The notes under the pieces are model-generated. The model made no database searches. It saw only the letters and a list, made by a program, of their open reading frames with translations, and had not been told where the DNA came from. A stretch of 64,000 bases of DNA from Lentzea cavernae (GTDB taxonomy: Bacteria; Actinomycetota; Actinomycetes; Mycobacteriales; Pseudonocardiaceae): assembly GCF_014653695.1 (NCBI RefSeq), contig NZ_BNAR01000004.1, forward strand, positions 248,001 through 312,000, read 5' to 3'. Numbering within the stretch: position 1 is the stretch's first letter; each line of letters opens with the position of its first letter. Shown piece by piece: positions 41,552 through 50,438 of the stretch. The position numbers were made by a program, and so were the translations under genes.

Positions 41552-42838
41552 GTGGACGAGATGGGGGCTCGGCGCCGGTGGTGGCTGCAGATCGCGCTGG
41601 CGGGGATCACGGGCGCGGTGATGGTGCCGATCGGGACCGGTGCGGTCATCGCCGGCATGTTCGCGGGGACGGCCGGGTTCGCCGCCACGGCGCTCCTCGT
41701 CGTGGTGCTGTTCGTGGCGCTGATGGCCCTCGTGGCCCAGGTGGCGCCCGAGGAGTCGCGGTTCGGCGGCAGTGGTGGCGGGCGGGTGTTCTGGGCGGTG
41801 CTCGTCGCGACCGCGGGCACCGTGCTGTGGCTGGTGGGCTGGTCGATCAGCGACGAGGCGCGGCTCGGCCTCAGCGACTCGGCGGCCCGGTGGATGCCCG
41901 CGACCGCCCTGCTCTTCGCGCTGGTGGCGGGCGTGCTGCTGCGCCGGTGGTACCTGGCGCTCGGGTCGGTGGCCGCACTGACAGTCTCCGGCCTGGTGCT
42001 GCTCCAGGCGCTCGCCGCGACGCTGCCGTCCGACGTGGACCGGCGAGCGGAGGGGGTCGACCTCGACTCGCTCCTGGTCGCCACGGTGCCGGGGTACGGC
42101 GTGGTGTCGAACCAGCTGTCGTGGCAGCTGAGGCCGCTCGACGTGGATCCCAACGTCACCCCGCCGTCGCCGTTCGTGCAGCTACACGCGGTGGACGACG
42201 AGCCGGACTGCCAGATCGACCCGTACCAGACGAGGTACCCGGCCGGCCCGGCCTGCGAGGTCGAGCGCCCCGGCCTGTTCTTCGTGCAGGGCCAGGACAG
42301 CAACGCCTACGCCCACCGGGTCGACGGCCGGCGGCTGGTCCTCGTCGCCCCGAAGTCGTTCGACCGTGACGCGCTGCGGAACGCACTGCTCAGCGCACGC
42401 GCAACAGAACCCGCCGGGTCGTTCATCGCGACCGTGCCCGCCTACACGGCGACGTCGGTCTCCTCGCAGCTCACCGTCTTCACCCCGGACGACCGGACGC
42501 TGCTGCCCGGCGCCCGGAACATCGAGTTTTCCACTCGCACCTCGTTCGACGGCCAGTGCACCTACGGCGCACTGGAGTGCGTGGTCGAGTCACCGTCGTT
42601 GCTGCGCTACGAGCGTTTCGAGGACACCCACACGGTCGTCCGGCCGGTGGGCGGCAAGGAGGTGACCGTCCGGGGAGGCCTGGCGGTCGGCCGGGACGTG
42701 CTGCGCACCGCCGCCCTGGCCGCGCACCCGCCCTCGGACGACGAGCTGCGGGCGATGCTGCCGCAGGAGCGGCCGTCCACGCCGGATCGTTCCCCGATGT
42801 GGCTGGCGCGTGAGGTGGCCCGCACCCTCTTCGGATGA
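41552..42838 (+). CDS. Hypothetical membrane protein with C-terminal extracytoplasmic domain
   Basis: 428 residues from the GTG at 41552. Five hydrophobic helices occupy about residues 10-160 (IALAGITGAVMVPIG, ALLVVVLFVALMALVAQ, AVLVATAGTVLWLVGW, TALLFALVAGVLL, SVAALTVSGLVLLQALAA). The remaining 260 residues are soluble with four cysteines (DCQIDP, GPACEV, GQCTYGALECVVE), probably two disulfides outside the cell. I do not recognise the family. Confidence 0.75.
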   Translation: MDEMGARRRWWLQIALAGITGAVMVPIGTGAVIAGMFAGTAGFAATALLVVVLFVALMALVAQVAPEESRFGGSGGGRVFWAVLVATAGTVLWLVGWSISDEARLGLSDSAARWMPATALLFALVAGVLLRRWYLALGSVAALTVSGLVLLQALAATLPSDVDRRAEGVDLDSLLVATVPGYGVVSNQLSWQLRPLDVDPNVTPPSPFVQLHAVDDEPDCQIDPYQTRYPAGPACEVERPGLFFVQGQDSNAYAHRVDGRRLVLVAPKSFDRDALRNALLSARATEPAGSFIATVPAYTATSVSSQLTVFTPDDRTLLPGARNIEFSTRTSFDGQCTYGALECVVESPSLLRYERFEDTHTVVRPVGGKEVTVRGGLAVGRDVLRTAALAAHPPSDDELRAMLPQERPSTPDRSPMWLAREVARTLFG

Positions 42839-43146
42839 CGGCGTCGCCTCCATCGCCGCGGGAACCGCCCTCGGAGTCCTTTGTGGAGAAAACTGGGAAC
42901 TGCTCGCCCCACCGGACTATTGCCTGCGGTGCGGCCCTGGAACCGACGGGCGGCCGGAGCGGTTTCGCCGCACTCGCCGTGCCCGCAGCACTGGTGAAGG
43001 TGACCGTGAAGCTGTTCGACGCCACCGCGGCACCGCTGCTGGAAGGCACGGCGGAGGCGACGGCGACGACCGGGACGGCGCCGTGCGGCGGCGAAGGCAG
43101 GCAGATCGCGCTCGTGGTCACCCCGGCCGGAGTCACCGCTTCCTGA
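42835..43146 (+). CDS. Possible small hypothetical protein
   Basis: 103 residues; the ATG overlaps the previous stop by 4 bases. The second half (LVKVTVKLFDATAAPLLEGTAEATATTGTAPCGGEGRQIALVVTP) looks like a small beta-sheet domain, while the first half is Pro/Ser-rich and less convincing. No family recognised. It could be a chance frame. Confidence 0.35.
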   Translation: MTASPPSPREPPSESFVEKTGNCSPHRTIACGAALEPTGGRSGFAALAVPAALVKVTVKLFDATAAPLLEGTAEATATTGTAPCGGEGRQIALVVTPAGVTAS

Positions 43147-43152
43147 TCCGGC

Positions 43153-43527
43153 TCAGCTGGTCCACGGGCGACCTCGCGAGTCGATCACGGTCACGTCCGG
43201 AGGAATGCCGAACGCGACAAGTGACCCGAGGATCGTCGGCCTCACCCCCGCCAGTTCGATGAGAACGCCGTTCCCGAGTTTGCGGCGCAACAACTTCACG
43301 AGCATGACCAGTTGGGCACCGGGGACGCTGGGAGCGCCGTCCAGATCGATCGTGAGCTTCTTGATGGCGCGAAGACCTGGTTCATCGGGGTCGTCCGCCA
43401 TCGCCGCCTGCACCCTGGACACGATGGCCGACAGGTACTTCCGCAGTTCGCGAACCTCGTGCGGGGCGAGTCGCAGTCGATGAGCGCCTCGCGGCGGGCT
43501 CTGGACGTCGCTGAACGACCTCGTCAC
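43153..43527 (-). CDS. STAS-domain protein (anti-sigma antagonist-like)
   Basis: 124 residues from the GTG at 43527, which is preceded by AAGGAGG. The core KKLTIDLDGAPSVPGAQLVMLVKLLRRKLGNGVLIELAGVRPTILGSLVAFGIPPDVTVID follows the STAS pattern of strand, helix, strand and a final hydrophobic strand. In canonical antagonists a phosphorylatable Ser lies in DxSG; here that place reads DLDGAPSV, so it may not be phosphorylated. No kinase or sigma gene is adjacent. Confidence 0.65.
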   Translation of the reverse strand: MTRSFSDVQSPPRGAHRLRLAPHEVRELRKYLSAIVSRVQAAMADDPDEPGLRAIKKLTIDLDGAPSVPGAQLVMLVKLLRRKLGNGVLIELAGVRPTILGSLVAFGIPPDVTVIDSRGRPWTS

Positions 43528-44080
43528 TTGATGCCTCCTTGCGTTGTTGCCAGATGAGTCACCGGTAGGCCAGCGAGATGCTTGTACCGATTCCAGGATG
43601 CTGCGGATAGAGAGCAAACCGGTTGTCCGGAAACTACAATCGCCGGTCAGTGGTTGTCGGTTTCCGACACCTCCGCCGCAACACGATCTCTTCTACTGAG
43701 GCCGTCACCGCGGCGTCAGCACGCCGCCCGGTCCGAGCGTCGCGCCAATCGGCACCACCGTCGAACCCTTCGGGCGCGTCGACCGCCACCCGGTGCTCGG
43801 CGGCCAGGCGTCGCAGGGTGGCCAGATCAGCGCCGTGCACCTCGCCGCCGTACTCGTCTTGCTGCTCCACCCGGCGCACCGCTTGCGAATTGAGCTGATG
43901 TGCCTTCGAGTTCAGTGTTCGTTCAATCTGCGTCCAGTCCGCCAAGTGAGCCTGGTCTGCGTCAACAAAGGATGTCGGAGCCGAGCAACCAGTGCTTTTC
44001 AGGCCGACATCTCCGCACAACGCACGGCGAAACACACCGAACGGCGCTTGTCCGATCACGACAACCAAAGGGGTGTTCCA
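43528..44080. other. Region with one doubtful minus-strand frame
   Basis: 553 bases. The only frame with coding character is minus-strand 43634-43870 (78 residues, GTG start, containing LATLRRLAAEHRVAVDAPEGFD), with no clear ribosome binding site. The long minus-strand frame through 44779 that includes it is a shadow of the secreted-protein gene. The promoter of that gene should lie near 44000. Confidence 0.3.
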
Positions 44081-44653
44081 GTGTTCGCACGCTTCAAACA
44101 CCTGCTCATCTCCGCCGTGGCGGCCACGATCGCAATCGTGATCGCGGCTCCGGCGGCGTCGGCGGCGGAGCCGCCTGACAAGTCGGCGTTGAACACCGGC
44201 TCGTCGTACAGCGCGACGGACGTCAGGACCAACGCGTGGCCGATCACTCCTCCCGGCGCGTTTCCCCCTGGCACTCCCTGCTACCGCGAGGAGGTCGTCG
44301 AGCCCATCTACGAGACCGGCCAGGGGCAGTTGATGTACGAGTTCTACTTCGGGGCGAACGTGTGCATCTTCAGCGACCGCATCGTCGTGTACGACCCCGA
44401 GTCCGAGGTGATCTACCCCGGCGGACAGCAGGACGTGCGGCTGGCGTCGGTGACGTACTCGATCCGGAACACGATCGTGCCGGTCGACAACCCGTCCACG
44501 CCGAACGACGTGTACACCTACTCGGCGCTCAACGTGATCTTCTGTCCCGATCTGCCGCGGCCCAGCGCGTGCCAGCAGTACCACCACCAGTTGGGCCTCG
44601 AGTTCACCCGCGGCTGGGTCTACCCCATCGGCCGCTTCGACCGGATCTCCTGA
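44081..44653 (+). CDS. Secreted hypothetical protein
   Basis: 190 residues from the GTG at 44081, with AAAGGGG seven bases upstream. Signal peptide FARFKHLLISAVAATIAIVIAAPAASA. Mature part about 160 residues, Tyr- and Pro-rich, with four cysteines (PCYREE, NVCIFS, VIFCPD, SACQQYHH) likely paired. Beta-strand character is strong. I do not recognise the family; an extracellular structural or binding role is possible. Confidence 0.75.
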   Translation: MFARFKHLLISAVAATIAIVIAAPAASAAEPPDKSALNTGSSYSATDVRTNAWPITPPGAFPPGTPCYREEVVEPIYETGQGQLMYEFYFGANVCIFSDRIVVYDPESEVIYPGGQQDVRLASVTYSIRNTIVPVDNPSTPNDVYTYSALNVIFCPDLPRPSACQQYHHQLGLEFTRGWVYPIGRFDRIS

Positions 44654-44799
44654 TCTCGCGGAGAACCGGGTGCACGAACGGAAGGGCGGGACCGCCGATT
44701 GCGCATGGGTAAACGGGCTGTTGTCGAGAGCGCACTTGTCGCTGTGTTGATCGCCATTTAGATTCGACAGGGAGTTCACGGCTGCATGCCGAGTAGCGA

Positions 44800-44845
44800 A
44801 CGAAGTGCGAGAAACTACTTCACACCAACACTTCTCGCACTTCGT
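44800..44845. repeat. Perfect 14-bp inverted repeat
   Basis: ACGAAGTGCGAGAA (44800-44813) and TTCTCGCACTTCGT (44832-44845) with an 18-base loop, between the secreted-protein gene and the alpha/beta hydrolase gene. It is about 150 bases after the former and 57 before the latter. It could be a terminator or an operator; no T-tract follows. Confidence 0.6.
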
Positions 44846-44902
44846 CCTGCCCGCATCAGCTGACGCGATAGCGAATCAAGACACTGAACAAGAGGACTTC
44901 GA

Positions 44903-45736
44903 GTGCAGCAGTCGAGCGTTGAGATCAACGGGCAGCGGATCAGCTACCTGGAATCTTCTCCCGGTCCGGGGCACGAGGACGCCCGCACGGTGGTGTTCGT
45001 CCACGGGAACTCCTCGTCGGCCAAGACCTGGCTTCCGGTGGTGCAAGGGGACTTCGGCAGGCGCTTCCGGTGTCTCGCGGTGGACCTGCCGGGTCACGGT
45101 CAGTCCGAACCGGCTCGCGACCACGCCGACTACTCGTTGCCGGGATACGCCTCCGTGCTCATCGGGTTCGCGAAGGAACTCGGGGTCACCGACGCGGTCT
45201 TCGTCGGTTGGAGCCTCGGTGGGCAGATCGTGCTGGAGGCGGCTCCTGAGCTGCCGGAGGCGGCCGGTTTCGTCATCTTCGGGGCGCCTCCGGTCGCCAC
45301 GCCCGCTCAGATGGGTGAGGCGTTCCTGCCCCATCCGGCGATGGGGGCGCTATTCAGCGAGCACGTCAGCAAGGACGAGGCGGAGTTGGCCGCGGCCAGC
45401 TTCACGGCACCGGGTTCCGGGTTGGACCTGGACGAGGTCGTCGCGGACATCCTGGCCACTGACGGTGCGGCCCGTGCCGCGCTCGGGGCCAGTGCGGGTG
45501 CCGGTCGGTTCGCTGACGAGCTCGCGATCGTTGCGGCGCTGCGTCAGCCGGTGGCGGTCCTGCACGGCGCCGAGGAGCAGTTGGTCAGCCTGGAGTACCT
45601 GCGCGGGCTGGACTTTCCCGCGTTGTGGCGTGGTGAGGTGCAGGTCATTCCCGGCGCTGGTCATGCTCCGCACCTGGAGGCGCCGGAGGCGTTCGTCGCG
45701 CTGCTCGCCGGCTTCGCGGTGGACCTCGCAGGATGA
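44903..45736 (+). CDS. Alpha/beta hydrolase
   Basis: 277 residues, GTG start with GAGG seven bases upstream. VVFVHGNSSSAKTW (oxyanion), VDLPGHGQSEP, nucleophile elbow VGWSLGGQI and C-terminal IPGAGHAPHLEAPEAF (His) define the fold; the Asp/Glu acid is probably in LHGAEEQLV. Cytoplasmic. Overlaps the P450 gene by 4 bases, so it likely works in the same pathway, for example cleaving an ester or epoxide made or used by the P450. Confidence 0.92.
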   Translation: MQQSSVEINGQRISYLESSPGPGHEDARTVVFVHGNSSSAKTWLPVVQGDFGRRFRCLAVDLPGHGQSEPARDHADYSLPGYASVLIGFAKELGVTDAVFVGWSLGGQIVLEAAPELPEAAGFVIFGAPPVATPAQMGEAFLPHPAMGALFSEHVSKDEAELAAASFTAPGSGLDLDEVVADILATDGAARAALGASAGAGRFADELAIVAALRQPVAVLHGAEEQLVSLEYLRGLDFPALWRGEVQVIPGAGHAPHLEAPEAFVALLAGFAVDLAG

Positions 45737-47178
45737 CCGGGGTCCGGAACGAGGCGGTTCGCGGCGGCGAGGTCCGGTCGATGAGCGTTTCCGAGCTGCC
45801 TGAGCCGCGCGGGCTTCCGCTCGTCGGGCACGTGCCGGCGTTGGCTCGTGGGGGTGTCATCCACCGGGTGTTGCACGAGTGGTGTGATCAGCACGGGCCG
45901 ACGTTCCGCATTCGGCTGGGCACTCAGACCGTCGTGGTGACGGCTTCGCCCGAGATCATCGGCACTGTGCTGCGCGAGCGGCCGGAGAAGTACCGGCGCG
46001 GGCAGGCGATGGGGCGTTTGATCGCCGAGCTGGGGGCGGCCGGGTTGTTCGACGCGGAAGGTGACGACTGGCGGGCACTGCGCAAGATTGCGATGAAGGG
46101 GCTCAACGCCGGCTATCTCCGGGAGTCCTTCGGCGTGATCAGCCGTTCGACCGGCAGGTTGCGCGAGCAGTGGTCGGCGGCTGCCGCGGCAGGTGAGGTC
46201 GTGCCGGTGCTGGACGATCTGATGCGCTACACGCTCGAGATGACGGTCGGCATGACCATGGACCACGACCTGGACGCGGTGCGGCGGCGGGGTGAGGACG
46301 GGCCGCACCGGCACCTGCCCCAGGTGCTGACGACGTTGGGGCAGCGGCTGAACAGTCCTGTGCCGTACTGGCGGTGGGTGCGGCTGCCCGGTGATCGTCG
46401 GGCTGACGCCGCCGTTGAGGAGTTCAGCGCTCTGATCCGGGATCGGTACGTGCGAGCGAAGGAGCTGATCGCCGGCGGAAAGCGGCCCGGCACGTTCCTG
46501 GAGTCGCTCGCCGAGGCGGAGCGCGACGGTGGAGACGTCACGGAGGAACGTGTTGTCAGCGCCGTGTTGAACATGATCATCGCGGGTGAGGACAACATCG
46601 CCGCGACCACGGCGTGGGCGATGCATTACCTCGCGACCCACCCCGAGGTTCAGCGGCTCGTGCGGGAGGAGGCCGCCGAGGTCCTCGGCGAGGATGCGCA
46701 CCCGGCGGATCCGTTTGTCGTGGCGCGGCTCAAGTACGCCGAGGCCGTGGTCAACGAGACGATCCGATTGCGTCCGACGGCGCCGTACCTCCTGCTGGAG
46801 GCCATGACGGACACCGTCTTGGCCGACAGCACGATGGAACTGTCCGTTGCTCGCGGCACTCATGTCATGCCACTGCTGGGTTACCGGTCGGACAGCGACG
46901 CGCAGAAGTATCCGAACCCCGGTGAGTTCGATCCTGGACGGTGGCTGGCCGAGCCTGCGGAACAGGCGGAAGGGGCACCGTCGTTCCTGCCGTTCGGCGC
47001 TGGTCCGCGTTTCTGTCCCGGTCGCAACCTGGCGCTTCTCGAAGCCACCGTCTTCGTCTCGATGGCGTGCCACAACTTCGTGATCGAGGCCGACACCTCG
47101 GGTGGGCCCGTGGGAGAGAAGCTGACCTTCGTCGTGCTGCCGACCAATCTCAGCGTTCGGCTGAGGTCGGTTCGGTGA
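45733..47178 (+). CDS. Cytochrome P450 (CYP102/CYP4-like N-terminal type)
   Basis: 481 residues from the overlapping ATG; the in-frame ATG at 45781, preceded by GAGG, would give LPEPRGLPLVGH at the very start and may be the true one. I-helix MIIAGEDNIAATTAW, ExxR NETIRLRP, PERF-like FDPGRWL, and haem loop FLPFGAGPRFCPGRN with Cys428. The long form and FGAGPRFCPGRNLA loop resemble fatty-acid-type P450s rather than the short class I type at 5995. Redox partner not nearby. Confidence 0.92.
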   Translation: MTGVRNEAVRGGEVRSMSVSELPEPRGLPLVGHVPALARGGVIHRVLHEWCDQHGPTFRIRLGTQTVVVTASPEIIGTVLRERPEKYRRGQAMGRLIAELGAAGLFDAEGDDWRALRKIAMKGLNAGYLRESFGVISRSTGRLREQWSAAAAAGEVVPVLDDLMRYTLEMTVGMTMDHDLDAVRRRGEDGPHRHLPQVLTTLGQRLNSPVPYWRWVRLPGDRRADAAVEEFSALIRDRYVRAKELIAGGKRPGTFLESLAEAERDGGDVTEERVVSAVLNMIIAGEDNIAATTAWAMHYLATHPEVQRLVREEAAEVLGEDAHPADPFVVARLKYAEAVVNETIRLRPTAPYLLLEAMTDTVLADSTMELSVARGTHVMPLLGYRSDSDAQKYPNPGEFDPGRWLAEPAEQAEGAPSFLPFGAGPRFCPGRNLALLEATVFVSMACHNFVIEADTSGGPVGEKLTFVVLPTNLSVRLRSVR

Positions 47179-47187
47179 CAACCGGTG

Positions 47188-47871
47188 TCACAGGCCAGAG
47201 GTGTTGTGCGGTTCTATGAGGCCGTAGTGATGTGCGAAGCGCACGGCGTGCACGCGGTCACGTAGGCCGAGCTTGGACAGGATGCGCGAGACGTGCGTTT
47301 TGATCGTTTCGCCGCTGACGAAGAGCTGGTCGCAGATTTCGGCGTTCGTGAATCCCGCGGCCATCAGCAGGAACACCTCGTGCTCGCGTGCGGTGAGACG
47401 TTCGAGGCCGGGTGCGGCGGTGCGCGCCGGGGCGCTCGCGGCCAGGGTTTCGGCCAGTCGCGGCGCGAGCCGGCGGGTGATCGTCGGGTCGATGTAGGTG
47501 TCGCCCCTGGCCGCGACGCGGATGGCGGTGACCAGTTCTTCGGGGGGCAGGCTCTTGAGCAGGAAGGCGTTCACGCCCGAGGCCAGTGCCGTCCGGACGT
47601 ACTCGTCGGTGTCGAAGGTGGTCAGCAGGGCGATCTTGAGGGGATCGATCCGCGCGGCGCGGAGTTCGCGGGCCGCCGCCAGGCCGTCCAGCTTGGGCAT
47701 GCGCACGTCGAGGACGGCCACGTCCGGTCGCAGGGAGCGGGCCGTTTCGACCGCGCTGTACCCGTCCCCCACGTCGGCGACGCACTCCATGTCCGGCTGC
47801 GCGTCGAGCACCGCGCGCAGGCCGGACCGGAACACCGCGTGGTCGTCGGCGATCAAGATGCGCAGGGTCAT
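47188..47871 (-). CDS. NarL/FixJ-family response regulator
   Basis: 227 residues. Receiver with DD at 9-10, phosphoacceptor Asp55 in LDVRMPK and Lys in AFLLKS; LuxR-type HTH at about 155-215 (LTAREHEVFLLMAAGFTNAEICDQLFVSGETIKTHVSRILSKLG). The ATG overlaps the kinase stop by 4 bases. Convergent with the P450 gene, 9 bases apart. The divergent serine hydrolase lipoprotein at 49233 is a possible target. Confidence 0.93.
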   Translation of the reverse strand: MTLRILIADDHAVFRSGLRAVLDAQPDMECVADVGDGYSAVETARSLRPDVAVLDVRMPKLDGLAAARELRAARIDPLKIALLTTFDTDEYVRTALASGVNAFLLKSLPPEELVTAIRVAARGDTYIDPTITRRLAPRLAETLAASAPARTAAPGLERLTAREHEVFLLMAAGFTNAEICDQLFVSGETIKTHVSRILSKLGLRDRVHAVRFAHHYGLIEPHNTSGL

Positions 47872-49097
47872 GATCCGCTTCCGGCCGGCATCGTCACGGT
47901 GGTCTGCCAGTACTGGCCGTCCCCGGCAGGTCCCGCCTGCACCGAGCCGCCCAGCGCCTCGGCCCGCTTGCGCATCCCGTCGAGGCCCAGGCCCATCCCC
48001 TGGTGCCCGGCCGGGACGTCGCGCCGGGAGTGTTCCTCGCCGGACCGGATCCGGTTCCGGGCGGTCACCGAGACGTGGTCGTCGCCGTACTCGAGTTCCA
48101 CGCGGGCCGTCCCTCCGTCGCCGTGCCGCAGCGCGTTGGTCATCATCTCCTGCACCACCCGGTACAGCATGGTGTCGATGCCGCGCTGCACCGGACGGGG
48201 GTCGTGGTAGACGACGAAGCTGACCTGGAGTCCGGAGGCCCGCACCCCGTCGAACAGGTCCGGGAGCTTCGCGAGGCCCGGCTGGTCCGGTGACGCCTCC
48301 CCCTCGTGCAGCAGCGAGAGCAGTCGCCGCAGGTCGATCATCGCCGCCCGGCTGGACCCCTCCACCGCGGCGAGCGACGTGTGCACCGGGCCGGTGCCGT
48401 GGTCCACCAGGTTCAGCCGCGCGGCCGTGGCGTGGACGCCGATCGCGCTCACGTGGTGCGCGATGACGTCGTGCAGGTCGATCGCGATGGCTTCGCGCTC
48501 GCGGGTCAGCGCCTGGTCCAGTTCGGCCTCGGCGTCCCGCACGGCGGCCTCCCGCTGGTTGCGGAGCTCGTCCACGTACTCCTTGCGCGCGGTGGTGTAG
48601 CGGCCGACCAGCCACGGCAGCAGCGCGTTGGCGACGACCAGCGACAGCACGGTCACGGGCTCGCTCAGACCGCTGATCAGCAGTGACGACAGCACGCCGG
48701 CGGCGAGGACGACCAGCGACCCGGTGGCGGGGCGGCCCCGCAACCACGCGCCGGCGCGGTAGCCCGCGACCAGTTGGCCGGCGGTGCTCGCGCTTCGGCC
48801 TGGGAGGGCGACGGCCAGCACCGGGACGAGGACCGCGTGGACGAGCGCGACCCACCCGGACAATCGCGGGGACGTCGCCAGCGCCGCGTCGGCGACGACG
48901 ATCCCGGCCAGGAACACGAGGTTCGCCGGCCCGAGATCGGGGCCGCGCGTCGCGAAGCTGACCACGTCGGTCACCAGGCACGCGGCCGCCACCACGATCG
49001 ACTGCCGGGCCAGCGAACGGGCCACCGGCTGATCGTCCTCCGACCGGTGCACCCGTCGGGCCGCCGTCCTGGCGAGGGCCGTCACGCTGCTGAACAT
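47868..49097 (-). CDS. Sensor histidine kinase, HisKA_3 type
   Basis: 409 residues. About five to six hydrophobic helices (33-165), a charged coiled-coil linker (EYVDELRNQREAAVRDAEAELDQALTRERE), phosphoacceptor DLHDVIAHH with His209, and an HATPase domain (TNALRHGDGG, GMGLGLDGMRKRAEALGG). Partner of the response regulator at 47188-47871. Lacks a clear extracellular sensor domain. Its signal may be membrane or cell-envelope stress, by analogy with similar kinases; unproven. Confidence 0.93.
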   Translation of the reverse strand: MFSSVTALARTAARRVHRSEDDQPVARSLARQSIVVAAACLVTDVVSFATRGPDLGPANLVFLAGIVVADAALATSPRLSGWVALVHAVLVPVLAVALPGRSASTAGQLVAGYRAGAWLRGRPATGSLVVLAAGVLSSLLISGLSEPVTVLSLVVANALLPWLVGRYTTARKEYVDELRNQREAAVRDAEAELDQALTREREAIAIDLHDVIAHHVSAIGVHATAARLNLVDHGTGPVHTSLAAVEGSSRAAMIDLRRLLSLLHEGEASPDQPGLAKLPDLFDGVRASGLQVSFVVYHDPRPVQRGIDTMLYRVVQEMMTNALRHGDGGTARVELEYGDDHVSVTARNRIRSGEEHSRRDVPAGHQGMGLGLDGMRKRAEALGGSVQAGPAGDGQYWQTTVTMPAGSGS

Positions 49098-49232
49098 CCG
49101 GTCATTGTGTCGACGCGCGCAATGGCGGTAGTCACCCCGCAGGGGGATAAATGATCACGGCGCAGGGCGACGATCAGCGCGTTCCGGCTCCCTAGCGTTC
49201 TCTCCACCAGCTCATCCGCGGAGGGACCTCTC

Positions 49233-50369
49233 GTGAAGATCGGTATGACCGGCAAGCTCGCCGCACTCGCCTGCGGCCTGGCGCTGTTGGTGTCGTCGTG
49301 TGGTTCGGATGCGGCCCCGGCGGCACAGCAGCCAGGAGGTGTCGTGCAGCCTGAACTGGACGAGCTCACCTCGGCCGGCGGCGTTCCCGGCGCCGAGGCG
49401 CTCCTGCGGGACGAGGACCAGGTGCGCACCTCGACCAGCGGTGTCGCGAACCTCGCCGACAAGACGCCGATGATCTCCGACGGCCGGATCCGCGCGGGCA
49501 GCATCACCAAGTCCTTCGTGGCCACCGTGGTCCTGCAGTTGTCGGCGGAGGGCAAGGTGGACCTGGACGCGCCGATCGACAGGTACCTGCCGGGGCTGGT
49601 GGCCGGCAACGGCAACGACGGCACGAAGATCACCGTCCGCCAGCTCCTGCAGCACACCAGCGGGTTGCCGAACTACCTGGGCAAACTCGCGAGCATCGAC
49701 CCCGAGACACTCCGCAACCAGGGAGCGAATCCCGCCGACCTGATCGCCACGGCCGTGCAACAGCCCCCGCTCTTCGCCCCCGGCACGGCGTGGACCTACT
49801 CCAACACCAACTACATCGTGCTCGGCATGCTGGTCGAGAAGGTCTCCGGTGACCGCCTCGCGCACCAGATCGACTCGCGCGTCGTCCGTCCCCTGAACCT
49901 GACCAGCACCTACCTCCCGGAACGCGGCGACACCAAGCTTCCCGAACCGCACCCCGTCGGTTACGTGCCCGGGAAGAGCGGCGTGATCGACTTCAGCGAC
50001 TACGACTCGACCCTCGCGTGGGCGGCGGGCGGGCTGATCTCCACGTCGAGGGACATCACGACGTTCTACGACGCACTGCTGGGCGGCCGCATCCTGCCGC
50101 CCGCCCAGCTGAAGGAGATGAAGACGGCCGTGCCCGCGCCGAACCTCGGGGTGGCGAACGCGTCCTACGGCCTCGGCCTGTTCACCGTGCCCCTCCCCTG
50201 CGGCGGCCAGTACTGGGGCCACGAAGGATCCACCTTCGGTTACATGTCGATGGCCGGCGTCGGCCCGGACGGCCGCGTCGCCGTCATCGCGGTGAACGCC
50301 TACCCCGTGAAGCCCGAGACCTCGGCCGCCGTCATGTCGACGTTCGCCACCGCGCTGTGCAACAAGTGA
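49233..50369 (+). CDS. Lipoprotein serine hydrolase (beta-lactamase / DD-peptidase fold)
   Basis: 378 residues, GTG start. Lipobox LVSSCG gives lipidation at about Cys23. The catalytic motifs of class C/alkyl-D-peptidase-like enzymes are present: SITK (SxxK), YSNTN (YxN) and WGHEGSTFGY in place of KTG (HxG). Typical of D-Ala-D-Ala carboxypeptidases and esterases of the EstB/alkaline D-peptidase type. It acts at the outer face of the membrane. Divergent from the two-component operon, suggesting envelope-related control. Confidence 0.92.
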   Translation: MKIGMTGKLAALACGLALLVSSCGSDAAPAAQQPGGVVQPELDELTSAGGVPGAEALLRDEDQVRTSTSGVANLADKTPMISDGRIRAGSITKSFVATVVLQLSAEGKVDLDAPIDRYLPGLVAGNGNDGTKITVRQLLQHTSGLPNYLGKLASIDPETLRNQGANPADLIATAVQQPPLFAPGTAWTYSNTNYIVLGMLVEKVSGDRLAHQIDSRVVRPLNLTSTYLPERGDTKLPEPHPVGYVPGKSGVIDFSDYDSTLAWAAGGLISTSRDITTFYDALLGGRILPPAQLKEMKTAVPAPNLGVANASYGLGLFTVPLPCGGQYWGHEGSTFGYMSMAGVGPDGRVAVIAVNAYPVKPETSAAVMSTFATALCNK

Positions 50370-50398
50370 CCCGCTTTCGGTGGCTGTTCTGACAGCGG

Positions 50399-50438
50399 TT
50401 GACCTTCCAGTGGCTGCAAGGTCGAGGATCTCGGCATG
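50399..50438 (+). promoter_or_regulatory. MerR-type autoregulated promoter, leaderless start
   Basis: TTGACC (50399-50404) and GAGGAT (50424-50429) with a 19-base spacer. The dyad arms GACCTT and AAGGTC are perfect. The MerR ATG lies at 50436, seven bases after the -10, with no ribosome binding site, so translation is probably leaderless. The sequence differs at only two positions from the promoter at 9561. Confidence 0.78.

Noticed and set aside
43634..44779. 381-residue minus-strand frame opposite the secreted protein gene
   Set aside because: Shadow frame; the plus strand has signal peptide, ribosome binding site and cysteines. A 78-residue end portion (43634-43870) is kept only as a doubtful note.
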